Source: Chrysomallon squamiferum
Taxonomy: Eukaryota; Mollusca; Gastropoda; Neomphalida; Peltospiridae
DNA length: 64,000 nucleotides
Assembly: GCA_012295275.1 (NCBI GenBank)
Contig: CM022677.1
Span: 7,353,894-7,417,893, forward strand
Direction: 5' to 3'
Positions 11,450-23,309 of this stretch are shown here, one piece after another. Numbering within the stretch: position 1 is the stretch's first letter; each line of letters starts with the position of its first letter. The notes below the pieces were generated by a model. That model did no database searches. It saw nothing but the letters and a program-made list of their open reading frames with translations, and was not told the origin of the DNA. The position numbers were made by a program, and so were the translations under genes.

Positions 11450-12365
11450 AAATTCAAAAACGAATATGAATATCGTTTTAGAAAATTATATAAACATTAT
11501 TTTAAAATTAACACCGTATTTACTTATTATAAATATTGTTTTTCCTTATATTGTTTTCATTATAAAAGAAAAATAATAGTTATATAACTGGAACTGCAAA
11601 AAAAAGCTTATTATGTTTATTATGTTTATTTAAATAATTGTATACTATTACTATTCGATCTTTGTACACACAATAATCGAAGTGTTACAACAGTGTCGTA
11701 ATATTACAGCTTATGTAAATAAATACTTATATAGTAATAATGATAATTATATTAATAATTATATAATAAAACTATATTTTCACGAGAAATTAGAATGCTC
11801 AACGCAAGCCTCCCAAATAGTGCATATTTTAAAAATGATAAAGAATTTACAGAAGTGAAATTGTATTCGTTATTTAAAATGAACTATAATTAATTTTATT
11901 TTCGAAATATTTCTGCAGTTTCGAATACAAATAGCATCTTTATGTTGAAAAACCTCAGTCGCTGCATATTTCTCATAAATCGATGTACATAGCAAATCAT
12001 TTAAATTAAACTGAAACTACATGCCTGTAGCATAGGAATAAAATGAAGATGATGATGATAATAATAATAAAAGAAAGATAATATATTTATTATGCTATAA
12101 AAGTTAAGTGTTATGGAAGGAAAAAGAAGAAAAAAGAGAAATACTTTCTGAATGAGTTATGTATTAGGGATGAATTAATGGATGAAGTTTTATCATCTTT
12201 ATTATCACTGACAGTTAATACCAGGCAGTCTGTTTACACAACTTTGGATGGCCGTGAACAGATCATCTCAACAATTTGTCTCTGGATTACTTCACTCAAT
12301 TAATTCCCCATGTGGTGAGGTGAGACTGCACTTTCAGATAAACATACATGACAGTTCCACAACTT
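11450..12365. other. Region upstream of the ASTE1-like gene, no gene seen
   Basis: AT-rich sequence before the start codon of the minus-strand gene. An acceptor-like TTTGCAG at about 11450 implies an upstream 5' non-coding exon, but I cannot place it. No TATA box or other promoter element can be assigned with confidence. Confidence 0.5.
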
Positions 12366-12367
12366 CC

Positions 12368-13316
12368 AGAAATATATATCTCACTTAGCTGGAATGTACT
12401 GGAAGAGATATCTCACTTAGCTGGACTGTACTGGAAGAGATATCTCACTTAGCTGGAATGTACTGGAAGAGATATCTCACGTAGCTGGAATGTACTGGAA
12501 GAGATATCTCACTTAGCTGGAATGTACTGGAAGAGATATCTCACTTAGGTGGAATGTACTGGAAGAGATATCTCACTTAGCTGGACTGTACTGGAAGAGA
12601 TATCTCACCTAGGTAGATTGCATTGGAAGAGATATCTCACTTAGCTGGAATGTACTGGAAAAGATATCTCACTTAGCTGGAATGTACTGGAAAAGATATC
12701 TCACTTAGCTGGACTGTACTGGAAGAGATATCTCACTTAGCTGGAATGTACTGGAAAAGATATCTCACTTAGCTGGACTGTACTGGAAGAGATATCTCAC
12801 TTAGCTTGAATGTACTGGAAGAAATATCTCACTTAGCTGGACTGTACTGGAAGAGATATCTCACCTAGGTAGATTGGATTGGAAGAGATATCTTACCTAG
12901 GTGGACTGTATTGGCGGAGATATCTCACCTAGGTGGACTGGATTGGAAGAGGTATCTCACCTAGGTGGATTGCATTTGAAGAGACATCTCACCTAGGTGG
13001 ACTGTATTGGCAGAGATATCTCACCTAGGTGGACTGTATTGGCAGAGATATCTCACCTAGGTGGACTGTATTGGCAGAGATATCTCACCTAGGTGGACTG
13101 TATTGGATGAGACATCTCACCTAGGTGGATTGCATTGGAAGAGATATCTCACCTAGGTGGACTGTATTGGCAGAGACATCTCACCTAGGTGGACTGTATT
13201 GGATGAGACATCTCACCTAGGTGGACTGTATTGGATGAGACATCTCACCTAGGTGGATTGCATTGGAAGAGATATCTCACCTAGGTGGACTGCATTGGAA
13301 GAGACATCTCACATAG
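12368..13316. repeat. 32-bp satellite, about 30 copies, two subfamilies
   Basis: The period is exactly 32 bp (for example TCACTT at 12381 and 12413, TCACCT at 13021 and 13053). The left half has AGATATCTCACTTAGCTGGA followed by ATGTACTGGAAG. The right half, from about 12850, has CACCTAGGTGGACTGTATTG. The second type contains two perfect palindromes, AGATATCT and CACCTAGGTG, separated by little sequence. Confidence 0.95.
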
Positions 13317-14251
13317 ATTCTATTTTTGAAAAAAAATACATATTTTATTAAGAGGAGAAAATCGTTGTAAAAGCTAGTACGAAATATTTCCTAATAAAGT
13401 AATGTTATGTGCACATTTAAATTCTAAAGATATTTGCAAAGCTAAATCACAGTGCCTTTATAAAATTTCAACCATCCAAATCTTACCGATTCCAAAAAAT
13501 ATTCCCGTCGATTTACGAGATTTTGTCTTTTGTCAGCTAGGCGCAATTTCTATTTAACGTGTTGTTATTTGCTCCTTATGTAAGTGTTTATTATACTTTT
13601 TTTTTAAATTAAATAACATATATGAAAAGGCAATTCGTGAACCGGAAGTGCATTTTATTTCTCATTTATGTTATTTAGCGAACGTGAGTAAAGAAACTGA
13701 AAAAACGCATTAGGAATTTTCGTGGAATTAGAAAAAGAAAGTGCATATTCGTTCAGCGAATTTATTTGGTTTCTATAACTGGATGCTGGATTAAAGAACA
13801 CATTTAGAAATGTGATATAAAATACATATTTTAATGCGAAATTTATTTTGTGCGGAATTTATCTATACATTTTGGCGAACTTGGTTAAACAAAGAGAAAG
13901 CACTCATGACTGTTTTCGTCGAATTAGAAAAATGAGGTAAATATTCGGATCAGTGAACATATCAGGAAATATCTTCTCTACTGAGTGGGCTCCCTTCGCT
14001 CACTCAGCACAAAAATAATAATAATAATAATAATAAAAATATAGCGACTCTTCAAGTTTCTTTTTGTTTTGTTAATATGAAATAACTCCTAACCTGTACA
14101 TAACACATATTTCTACCTTTTATTTAACAAAACTATGACAGTTCTACATTCTTATTCACTTTTATCAGTCATGTAGACTTAAATGTGACAATTGTCAGCC
14201 GATATATAACAATACAGAAAGAGAAATTAGGATACTGAGATATGAAAGAAA

Positions 14252-15234
14252 AATAGCGAGTAGACAGACCGGAAAGATGTAAGACATATTTGTAAAGCAG
14301 GTCTTAGTTGGATTTTTCTATTTCTGTTAGTTTGAGAATATCTAGTTTTTAAATTCAATAATGTAAAAGTAAAATAATTAAAGAAAAAATCTTTGCGGTA
14401 TCCTTATGTAAATACCAATTTTTACTAGTCTATCAAAATCTGACTGGGTCCAAAAAACGTTCCCACTAATTTACGAGATCTTACTGAACAAAGATGAATT
14501 TGTAATTGGTGTGGTGTGTTGTTTCCTTCTAGTGTTTGTATATGACACTTCCTTGTAGTCATGACTTATATATCTATAAACTATTCGTTAATCCTAGTTA
14601 TAATTTAATGAACAAGTAATGAATAATCTATCAGTTAAATATAAAGTATAGGAATAAGAATTTTAAATCAAACTTACACGTTCTCGCTGGATGTTCCTTA
14701 CTCTCAAACGAACAGTCAGTATTATATAAACAACTACTTTCTAGTTTCCTTTTTAAATTCCACGAATTGGTTCAGTAAAACTAGAAAATCATCTAATGTT
14801 ATGCAAAAATAAAGTTTACATTCATTCAGCGAATTTATTTGTTTTGTGCAACTAGATACAGGATTAGAAATGTGATATCAAATACATATTTTAATGCAAT
14901 ATTTATTTTCTACGAAATTAGGCCGATAATGTTGGCGAATTAACAAAGTGAAATAACACATAACTAGTTTTCGTGGAATTTGAAACATACGGTAAATATT
15001 CGGATCATATATATATATATGTACTGTAAAGTACATACGGATTCATTTCTAATATAGATACACATCGAATGCATGTCAAAGTTGAAAAAAAACCTCCGTC
15101 AGTAAGATTGATAAAACGAAAGATAACAAATTGTAGAAGTGCTTTGTAATGGTAGCTTTATATTATCATATTTTGAAAATAAAATTTTGGAATACTAATC
15201 TATGTTGCATACTTAATTAACATGGCGATTGAAA

Positions 15235-15274
<40 letters not shown>

Positions 15275-15755
15275 CATAATCATAATCATTTTTATTTGTT
15301 TCTTTACAGATACTTGATGTTTGTACACAAACGAACATTTTTCTACTCTCAGATCAGTTGAGCCGCCAATCCCGGCTAATTTTGACACTGAAATATTCTC
15401 CATTATAAAACAGTGTGAATGTGAAATCGTTCAGTGTCTTTCTGAGGCTGATCATGTTATAGCTAAAGAATTGCAGGAACGGGAAAAAGCGTTTGCCATT
15501 TTATCAAATGACGCAGATTTCTGTATATTTAGAGAAAGCAAGGTGATTCCATTCAGAGGATGTTGGCCTATAAATGAAGAAATGAGATGGCCAAAGAATC
15601 TTCAACATTTGCGTTGTGAGATGATAACGTCTGATAAACTAAGAGAGCAACTCAAAGTAATAAAATAATTTTGAAACTCTGTTTGTATGTGCTAACACAG
15701 TAACTGCTGCTAGTATTATTGTTATTATATTACCACTGGTACTGTTATTATATCT
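14252..15755 (-). repeat. 1.5-kb inverted repeat, right arm
   Basis: Inverted copy of 9115-10611. Identity is high, with scattered substitutions and small indels, so the duplication is old enough to have diverged slightly. It carries the exon 2 copy described separately. Confidence 0.9.
15310..15656 (+). pseudogene. Inverted copy of ASTE1-like exon 2
   Basis: Flanked by the same TTTACAG acceptor and GTAATA donor as the real exon, but on the plus strand. It is 347 bp against 348 bp because one base is missing near its start, so it no longer fits phase 0. The remainder still reads QCLSEADHVIAKELQ and SNDADFCIF with few changes (for example Ser to Cys and Pro to His around the SEAD motif). No other ASTE1 exons are found next to it, so it is probably non-functional. 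Confidence 0.8.
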
Positions 15756-15764
15756 CACTAAACT

Positions 15765-16160
15765 CATATTACTACCATTTCTACAGTTATTACATTCAAA
15801 TAAGAAATATAACAGAAAACTCATAGTGCAGCTTCTATTACTACCAGCTCAACATTTATTACATCCAAATAGGAAATATAACTGAAAACTGCAGCTTCTG
15901 CTACTACTACGTCTATAGTTATTACATCCAAATAAGATATACAACTGATAACTCATGTAGCTTCTATTACTACCAGTTCTACAGTTATTACATCCAAATA
16001 AGAAATGTAAGTGAAAACTCATCGTGCAACTTTTATTATTACTACTTCTACAGTTATTTGGATGTAATAACTGTAGAACTGGTAGCAATAGAAGCTGCAC
16101 TATGAGTTTTCAGTTATATTTCTTATTTGGAGGTAATAACTGTAGAAGTAGTAGACAAAT
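15765..16160. repeat. About 70-bp repeat array that flips orientation
   Basis: Four or more units of the pattern CTACAGTTATTACATCCAAA-TAAG-AAATATAACTGAAAACTCAT run on the plus strand. At about 16055 the array reverses: TTATTTGGATGTAATAACTG and TATTTGGAGGTAATAACTG follow in the opposite orientation. The array abuts the end of the 1.5-kb inverted repeat. Confidence 0.8.
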
Positions 16161-16301
16161 ATCTTAATTCTAAAATTTAAAAATTATTTTGAAAAGTTCA
16201 TCATCGAGTATTTTCCCGTATTTTCCCGTAGTATGGTTAAAGAGAAATTTATTTATTTACTTATATTGGCAGTTTATTGTTACTACTTATTACAGTTACA
16301 T

Positions 16302-16353
16302 AAGTGTTTGTGTGTGTGCGCGCGTGCGTGCGTGCGTGTGTGTGTATGAGTAT

Positions 16354-16390
<37 letters not shown>

Positions 16391-16402
16391 TGTGTGTGTG
16401 CT
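16302..16402. repeat. (GT)n/(GC)n microsatellite
   Basis: GTGTGCGCGCGTGCGTGCGT then a long TG tract. Open frames through it are simple-sequence artefacts. Confidence 0.9.
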
Positions 16403-17397
16403 TTTTCTAATGTTTACAGTTGCTTTATATTCCGCCTGTCACTTGTATGATGAAAAGCGGAGGAATTGCAGGAGTAATTATCAGCTCGGGAGTGGTGGGT
16501 GTTACGGGTTCTTGTTTCACGTCTAGCGACAAGGTTCAACACGTTGCCAAGTAACGCGAGTTCCTTTTCTTTTTCTATAAAAGAAGCGAGATTGTTTTAA
16601 ATTATTATTTATTAGTGGAGAAGTGTCGACAAGTCGCTGTCCACTGAAAGCTCTGGGTAACAAGTTTTATATATATATATATATATATACATACATACAT
16701 ACATATATTTACTGTTAATTTTATCCATCTATGATATTCTTTACTGATAGTGAATGTTCGGCAATAACCCGAATACAGTTTTAAAAATGACTTGTGTCTG
16801 TTGCTTCTAGTGTATAAAAAGGAGATATGGTATCCGTCTATCTATCTATCTATCTATTATATATATAATACTATTACAGCTACAGCAACAACTAATATTG
16901 TTGTTTGAGTGTGTGTGTGGGTGTGTGAAAGTGATTTGTTCTGTAATCTATTTTAGAAAGATGACGTCACAATATTTATTTTTAGCATCATATCTCTCTA
17001 CTTTTGCTTAGGAAGTGTTAGAAAACTGAAATCAAACTGAATATGAAAAAAAATAAAAATAAAAATAAATAAAACAAAATGAAACAATAATATATGGTTT
17101 TGTTCGTCATCCTAAAAATTCTCAAGTCTCAGTACCGGCCGTTCCCCTCCTCTGTGATTATTGTGAATCAGACCCTTGCTCCAACTAACTCGAGCGTGCA
17201 GAGAGAAGAAACAATTAAATATGCTTTGTAACTTTGGGCTTTAAAAGACGAGTTTACAGATCCCCAGTGTTTTATCCAGTTTAGTATCTAGTCACGTTAT
17301 TGAGATATCAGTTACTATATTTTGTTGTTTGTAAGTAGTAGAGAGAGGGGGTCAAAGACCATCCTTCATATCTGTGAATAGAACATTTTATACATAT

Positions 17398-17443
<46 letters not shown>

Positions 17444-17873
17444 CAGTGATAGTAATAACATCGTTTATTAAGCGATCCTGGCATTTTAATATTGGCTGTT
17501 TGGCTGACTGTCGTATAAATTTCCTAGAGAAATTGTTATTTTATTTAATTGCAGTGTTATGTTTTTAGATGTTGATTATTTATACGTACTGTTCCTTATG
17601 ATGTATTACTAAAATACTTTTCACACATGATTAATTACAGTTCTTAGTAGTAGTAGTAATTGTAGTAATAGCAGTAGCAGTAGTGGCCGTTGGAGTAGTA
17701 GTAATAACTAATACAGATATTAGCAGTAGTATTTACAGTTGACTTTTAGTAGTAGTAGTACTAGTAACAGTAGTAGTAATAGAAGTAGTAGAACTAGTAA
17801 TACTAGTAATAGTAATAATAATAATAGTATGCAAACAAACGCAAACAGTTGTTTTGCTACTACTACTGCCACT

Positions 17874-17921
17874 ATAATAATAATAATGATAATAATAATA
17901 ATAATAATAATAATAATTATA

Positions 17922-17985
<64 letters not shown>
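17874..17985. repeat. (AAT)n followed by (ATT)n, perfect palindrome
   Basis: About 40 bp of ATA repeats run directly into about 70 bp of TAT repeats through AATTATAATTATT. The two halves are complementary and can fold into a long hairpin or cruciform. Confidence 0.9.
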
Positions 17986-17986
<1 letters not shown>

Positions 17987-18782
17987 GTCATGCGATCTTG
18001 CTTTCTATGACAACATGTTAGTTGAGAAGCCAATTAAACAAATATATATTTACATATAAAACATTTAAAAGAAGAAAAATTTCGAAGGTTTTCGTTAAAA
18101 CGACGTTCTCTTTCAGAACTGATTCACTTTTACCAAAAATCTATAAATTGTCAGTTTGTGCTGAATGAAGACACGCTTCAGATTAACTGATATTTAAATC
18201 TGCACAAAAGTTGGACTAACCTAAACCTAACCAAAACCCTAACCAAAATGCTAACCATACTTCTGAAACTCCTCATATGATTTTCCAGGTCTTGCAGCTT
18301 TTTCAGCTATTTAAATTAACCCTGGGCATAAACCTTACTCGAAACAGTGTGATAAAATTAAGGATGTTTTGAAATAAATCTAACCAAATAATTTCCTATC
18401 ATTTAACAATGTTTCCAAATAAACTAAAGACAAAATATTTTGATAAATGTATATTAAATCACCTAACTTTAACCCACTATGAAAGATTTACTAAAATAAT
18501 AATTTTTTTCTCTCTCACAATATTTAACTTTCAACATGTTTTATAATGCATTTAACATTTTGTATAAGCAGTAAAAATTTAAAAACTGGACTTCATTTGT
18601 GTCAGGAACTGAAGTTTCCATTAATTAATACTGAACCTCAACTATTTTTAGTCATAATAATTATAAGCTTTTCAGAGTTATGGCCCTTTGTTTATATAAA
18701 AATATGTTCTCGAGCCAGGTCAGTCAATGAATTCATCTTTACTCATTTTACATCCATCATTAATTCCAGTACAGTCATTCCG

Positions 18783-18890
18783 TCAACAAGAGATAACGTT
18801 CTCCAGTCGATCAAGTACACACTCCAGTTGTTTTATTTCTTTGTCACTTGAACTGTTTTCTGAACGTGATCTTTTCCATCTTCTTGTTTG
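18783..18890 (-). CDS. Short coding-like exon, left-arm copy
   Basis: A 36-codon frame ending in TGA reads RRWKRSRSENSSSDKEIK then LECVLDRLENVISC. The inverted partner at 57523-57624 keeps the same frame and stop. It differs by conservative codon changes and by one 6-bp deletion that removes exactly two residues, a pattern expected under protein constraint. The start is uncertain: an upstream in-frame TAA means it would have to be an internal or terminal exon. I do not recognise the product. It is basic, then predicted helical. Confidence 0.3.
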   Translation of the reverse strand, partial: QTRRWKRSRSENSSSDKEIKQLECVLDRLENVISC

Positions 18891-19084
18891 TTATAAACCA
18901 GTCTGTTATATGTAACATGGACAACGATACATCATCTGATTAGTCCGATTTGTACTGTCTTTGGTTGATGAAAATATGGTAACGCTATATATTATTACAC
19001 CTATGGGCCATTGGGATATTCTGTAACGACTCGGATATACACTGAAGTTGATTTTTGCATATTTTGCATAAAATATTGGTGTGA

Positions 19085-19385
19085 TCAATACTGTAATAGT
19101 TTAATCTGATTTTTAACCCCTAAAAACATGTGTATAGACACCAAAATTATTTTGATACCATGTGTAGTTACTGAAATATTGACGAAAATGAGATTTTCAG
19201 TAATGGCAGCCGTAATATGCCTATTCAGCACAATACATTGGTGTGATTTTGACTGAAATGGCTTAATCTGATTCTTTACCCCTCAAAACATGGGAAAAGA
19301 CACCAAAATTATTTTTATACTATGTATAGTTACTGAGATATTGACGAAAACAAGATGTTCAGTAATGGCGGCCTTAATTTGCATA
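19085..19385. repeat. Tandem pair, about 163-bp spacing
   Basis: Two diverged copies of a segment containing GACACCAAAATTATTTT, TAGTTACTGA(A/G)ATATTGACG and CAGTAATGGC(A/G)GCC begin near 19085 and 19248. They lie in the part of the left arm without a right-arm partner. Confidence 0.75.
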
Positions 19386-20994
19386 TTGTGCGGATTGCCC
19401 AAGGATGACAGAGTGGCATCATTCAGATTCTTAAAGAGCACATCTCGGAGGTATAGAAACAGCAAAAAAACTTTGTACGGACTGTATTGCAAGGTTCTCC
19501 AAAAATCTGGGGTTTGGCAACCGGACTATAGATAGTGATGGCGGCGTTAAAACTGCAGTGTTATTTTCATGTGGCCGTGTGAAGTTAATCCTAGTTTTTC
19601 AGTGAATCATGTTCTGGTGTTTATAAAATGTTACACTAGATGCCCCCTCTTTATTTCTCGATATATTTTTGACGTCACATATAAAGCTACTGTTATTTTA
19701 AAGAATTACAACAACGAAGCTCCATCAATAGTACAATCATACCTGTAATATTCAGTGCAATTTGTCGTATAACTACCTGAATATCATCTCGTTCAAGAAG
19801 GATAGTTGAGAAATTTAGAAATAAAGAGGCCTTCCAGATTCCAATTCTCTGTTACTAACAAAATCAGGATTAGTTTTTAGCTGCACCTGAGATGGTGTTG
19901 ATAATTAAATATTGATTTTTTTTTCTAGACAGGAGTGTATTTAAAAGCTGAGGTTACACTTGAAATATTAGCAAATAGTTAATTACATTTGAGTGATATT
20001 AATATTTCTAGTTGGAAGTGCAGTGAATATTCAGGAATAAAATGTAGCAGCCAGATACAAATGACATTTCATTAGCAACTGTGATATTAATGTGATGTTT
20101 CTCAACGGAATTTGTGTTTTTTTTACTATATCAGGTCAGAATAATTTGTTACTCAGCAAAAATAACGTAGTGTTTTTGTTAAGACAATACACTATTTACG
20201 TTAATAATTTTACGCTGCTTAATTTTTTCATGTCAACATTGTTTAAATAGTTTTAGATGTTATTAGCTTGATCCACAGAATATATTGTGTGGTATCTGAA
20301 AGATAACAGTGGATTTTTTAATAGTCTTGTCATTCTGCTTGAGACATGTGATCCAGAAAAAAATGAGAACATATAAAAACATTTAATGACATAAAATTCG
20401 CTCAGTTTAAGTCTATAAATTTAATTAATAAAAGTTAATATTATCAAATTTTAATTGACGTTTTATTTACTACAAGAATTAATTTGATTAATCTGAAATA
20501 CATAAACATTTTGAGGTTTATTAAACGATTTTTATTAGGTATATATTTGTTTCACATTCATTATTATAATTACAAATAATTCTTTTACTAAAGAATTTGA
20601 ACTTTTGCGAAGGGAGACAACTGTAACAGAGCATTCCATACAACGTCATTCAATGATGCGAACTCTTTCATTGAAAGAAAAATAAAAGATATTGTTATAC
20701 TTGGCGATATGCATTCTTGTCTATACAAAATATGATGGAAAATAGAAAAAAGTTAGATTCAACGAAATCGTATCTGTTGTTACAGCAGAAGAAATCGACT
20801 TCGCAGCAAAATAAAATACGGTTAAAAGAAAAAGATAAGTGACAATTTTAAATAATCATACAACGAGCTCGCTATCTGTGACGATAGCATTGTTATTATA
20901 ACCTGTTTTTTTAATATTACAGAACACAACGAAACAAACTTTTTGTGGAAAAACTGTCAATGAATGTGGGAAATAAATAAATAAATAAATAAAT

Positions 20995-21095
<101 letters not shown>

Positions 21096-21425
21096 AACTA
21101 CTAAAAGATAAATAACATTGGTAATTGAAACGGTGTAGCAGCCAGTGCGGTATCTTTCCCTCAGCCTGAAAACAAATATTAATGAATAACGATGTGTGTG
21201 TGTGTGTGTATGTGTTTGTAGGTGTGTTTATCTGTGTGTGTGACTGTGTGTTTGTGTGTATGTGTGTATGTGTGTATGTGCGTTTGTGTTTGTGTATATA
21301 TAATATTTACTTGTACCATTTTTTTTTTTTACAAAGATTTGTTTTCTATTTAACTGCTTTGCTGAATAAAACTAATCAAATATATCAATTTTCTCAACAT
21401 TAATATAAGCAGTCGAATTCAGTCT

Positions 21426-21620
21426 AGTCAGCCCAGAGCCGGATTTATCAATAAATCATTATGTAAATGTAAAACCATGTTTTTACTTTCAACTAGATCA
21501 TAAGTCATAACTATTCATATTATATGAATAGGTGAGGGGGACTTGAGCCTAGAGGCGGGGGCGGTAAAATGTCTTTAGCTTATGGGAGGCAAGCTCATTA
21601 AATCCAACCCTGAGTCAGCC
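21426..21620. mobile_element. hAT-type MITE, copy 2, same TSD
   Basis: The element spans 21434-21612 (179 bp), CAGAGCCGGATTT to AAATCCAACCCTG, with AGTCAGCC at both sides. It is shorter than copy 1 because of an internal deletion just after the left end. Flanks and TSD are the same as in copies 1 and 3, so this is the same insertion carried by segmental duplication. Confidence 0.8.
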
Positions 21621-22294
21621 ACACGGAACTCTCTTTTTTCTTACTTAAGTACATATCTTTTTTACTTTCCTGTTGTATTTATAAAAATAAATGTTAGTTT
21701 AGGTATATGTTTGTGTGGGTGTCGTTTTTATTATTTTATTGTTGTTATTATTATTTATTTATTTACCCTTGTTTAGAAGTCTTTAATATTTACAGACGCT
21801 AACACAATAGATATATACTGTAATAAAATATTTTATCATTGTTAATCTTCATGTACTTAGACATTTAATATAAATGTATTTGTCTTGACTCATTATTTAT
21901 TTACACTGTGTCACTTTTCACTTGATTCACATTAAACACTCCTTAATACAATTTTAAACATTGATCGCACACACACACAAACACACACACACACACACTT
22001 TTGTTTTAAGAGAAATAAACTTGAAATTTAGTGCTATTATGAATTGTTTGATTGGATTATTTGTTGTTTTAACGCATACACAGTTTTCATATATGCGATA
22101 TCTTACACAGACTACACAGTTTGGTAAATTCCTGGACAATAATTAGCAACTTACTGTAGTGTGAGTTCTAAGTTTTGTGATTTTATTTGGTGCATTAACA
22201 TAAATTAAGAAGAAGAAAGAAAAAATAGGGTGAAAAAAAATAACAACACCGTTTATTTGTAAAATGAACCATATCGATTTATAATTTGATTAAA

Positions 22295-22494
22295 NNNNNN
22301 NNNNNNNNNNNNNNNNNNNNNNNNNNNNNNNNNNNNNNNNNNNNNNNNNNNNNNNNNNNNNNNNNNNNNNNNNNNNNNNNNNNNNNNNNNNNNNNNNNNN
22401 NNNNNNNNNNNNNNNNNNNNNNNNNNNNNNNNNNNNNNNNNNNNNNNNNNNNNNNNNNNNNNNNNNNNNNNNNNNNNNNNNNNNNNNNNNNNNN
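22295..22494. other. Assembly gap (200 N)
   Basis: Exactly 200 N. It starts where the left arm of the large duplication is still matching its other copies, so the true boundary of the duplication is hidden here. Confidence 0.99.
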
Positions 22495-22989
22495 CCAACT
22501 TCATATAAATATTTTACAAATAAATATCTGCATTCTATTACTATCATCACCGTCACCATCATTGCCTTTTTACATCATCATCACTGTTTTATTCTACATT
22601 ATCATCATCATCATCATCATGACATCTTTTACATCATGATCATCATCACTGCCATTTTCTACGTCAACATCGTCATCATCATCCCATTATTATTATTACT
22701 ATGAACATAAGAATAAGAACTTTTTGAAATAGTTAAGTTCAGCCATAGCAGCAGAATAAAATATATAATAGAATAGTAAAATATATAGTAGAATATATAG
22801 ATGAATAAATATTTCTATTTTTGATCAGTAGAATAAAAAAAAAAAAAAGATGGATACCAGCTGAAGGAAAACTAATACACCTAGAGTGATGTTGTAAGGC
22901 TTCAAATATTACTCATATCCTAGTAGAAGACAAAATTCGATTAGCAAAGAAGTTTTTCCAAAACAGAGAAGTAAATATACGACTAATAA

Positions 22990-23262
22990 CAGACTGATTG
23001 TTAATGTGTCCAGCTGGAAAATTTCGTCCGACTTTCCTGACTCTGAGACGTGGCAATTTCCATTTCTTGTGGTGTGCACGATGATGGTGAATCTTTCAGA
23101 GCAAACTGGACAATTTATTCTGCTTCTAGACCACCTCAACAAACAGCTGAAAAAACCCCTCATGTAAACATGAGTCTTCATGACATCCATCATCCTCTGC
23201 TTTCCGTTTTCTAGATGTTGATATCTCTGGTCCTCCACATGATGTTTCTCCAGAGTAACTTT
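22990..23262 (-). pseudogene. Degenerate RING-finger exon, TOPORS-like
   Basis: On the minus strand an acceptor (AATTTCAG, exon start 23262) leads into SYSGETSCGGPEISTSRKRK and then AEDDGCHEDSCLHEG. One base shift later the other frame continues FFSCLLRWSRSRINCPVCSE and RFTIIVH. Together this is the second half of a C3HC4 RING: CLH, CLLRWS, CPxC. The pattern D.CLH.FCF.CL..WS.....CP.C...F..I.H is that of TOPORS. One ring Cys and the reading frame are lost at a run of T and G, and the first Cys pair is not seen. TOPORS is a nuclear ubiquitin and SUMO ligase, but this copy appears inactive. Confidence 0.5.
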
Positions 23263-23309
23263 CTGAAATTATATTTTTTGTTGTTTGAACTATTTCTATT
23301 TTTATTTTA

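Noticed and set aside
12368-13316. Array as a promoter or operator
   Set aside because: Only repetition and palindromes are seen; no regulatory function can be read from sequence alone.
22253-22639. Open frames running through the N gap
   Set aside because: Most residues are unknown bases; there is no coding evidence.
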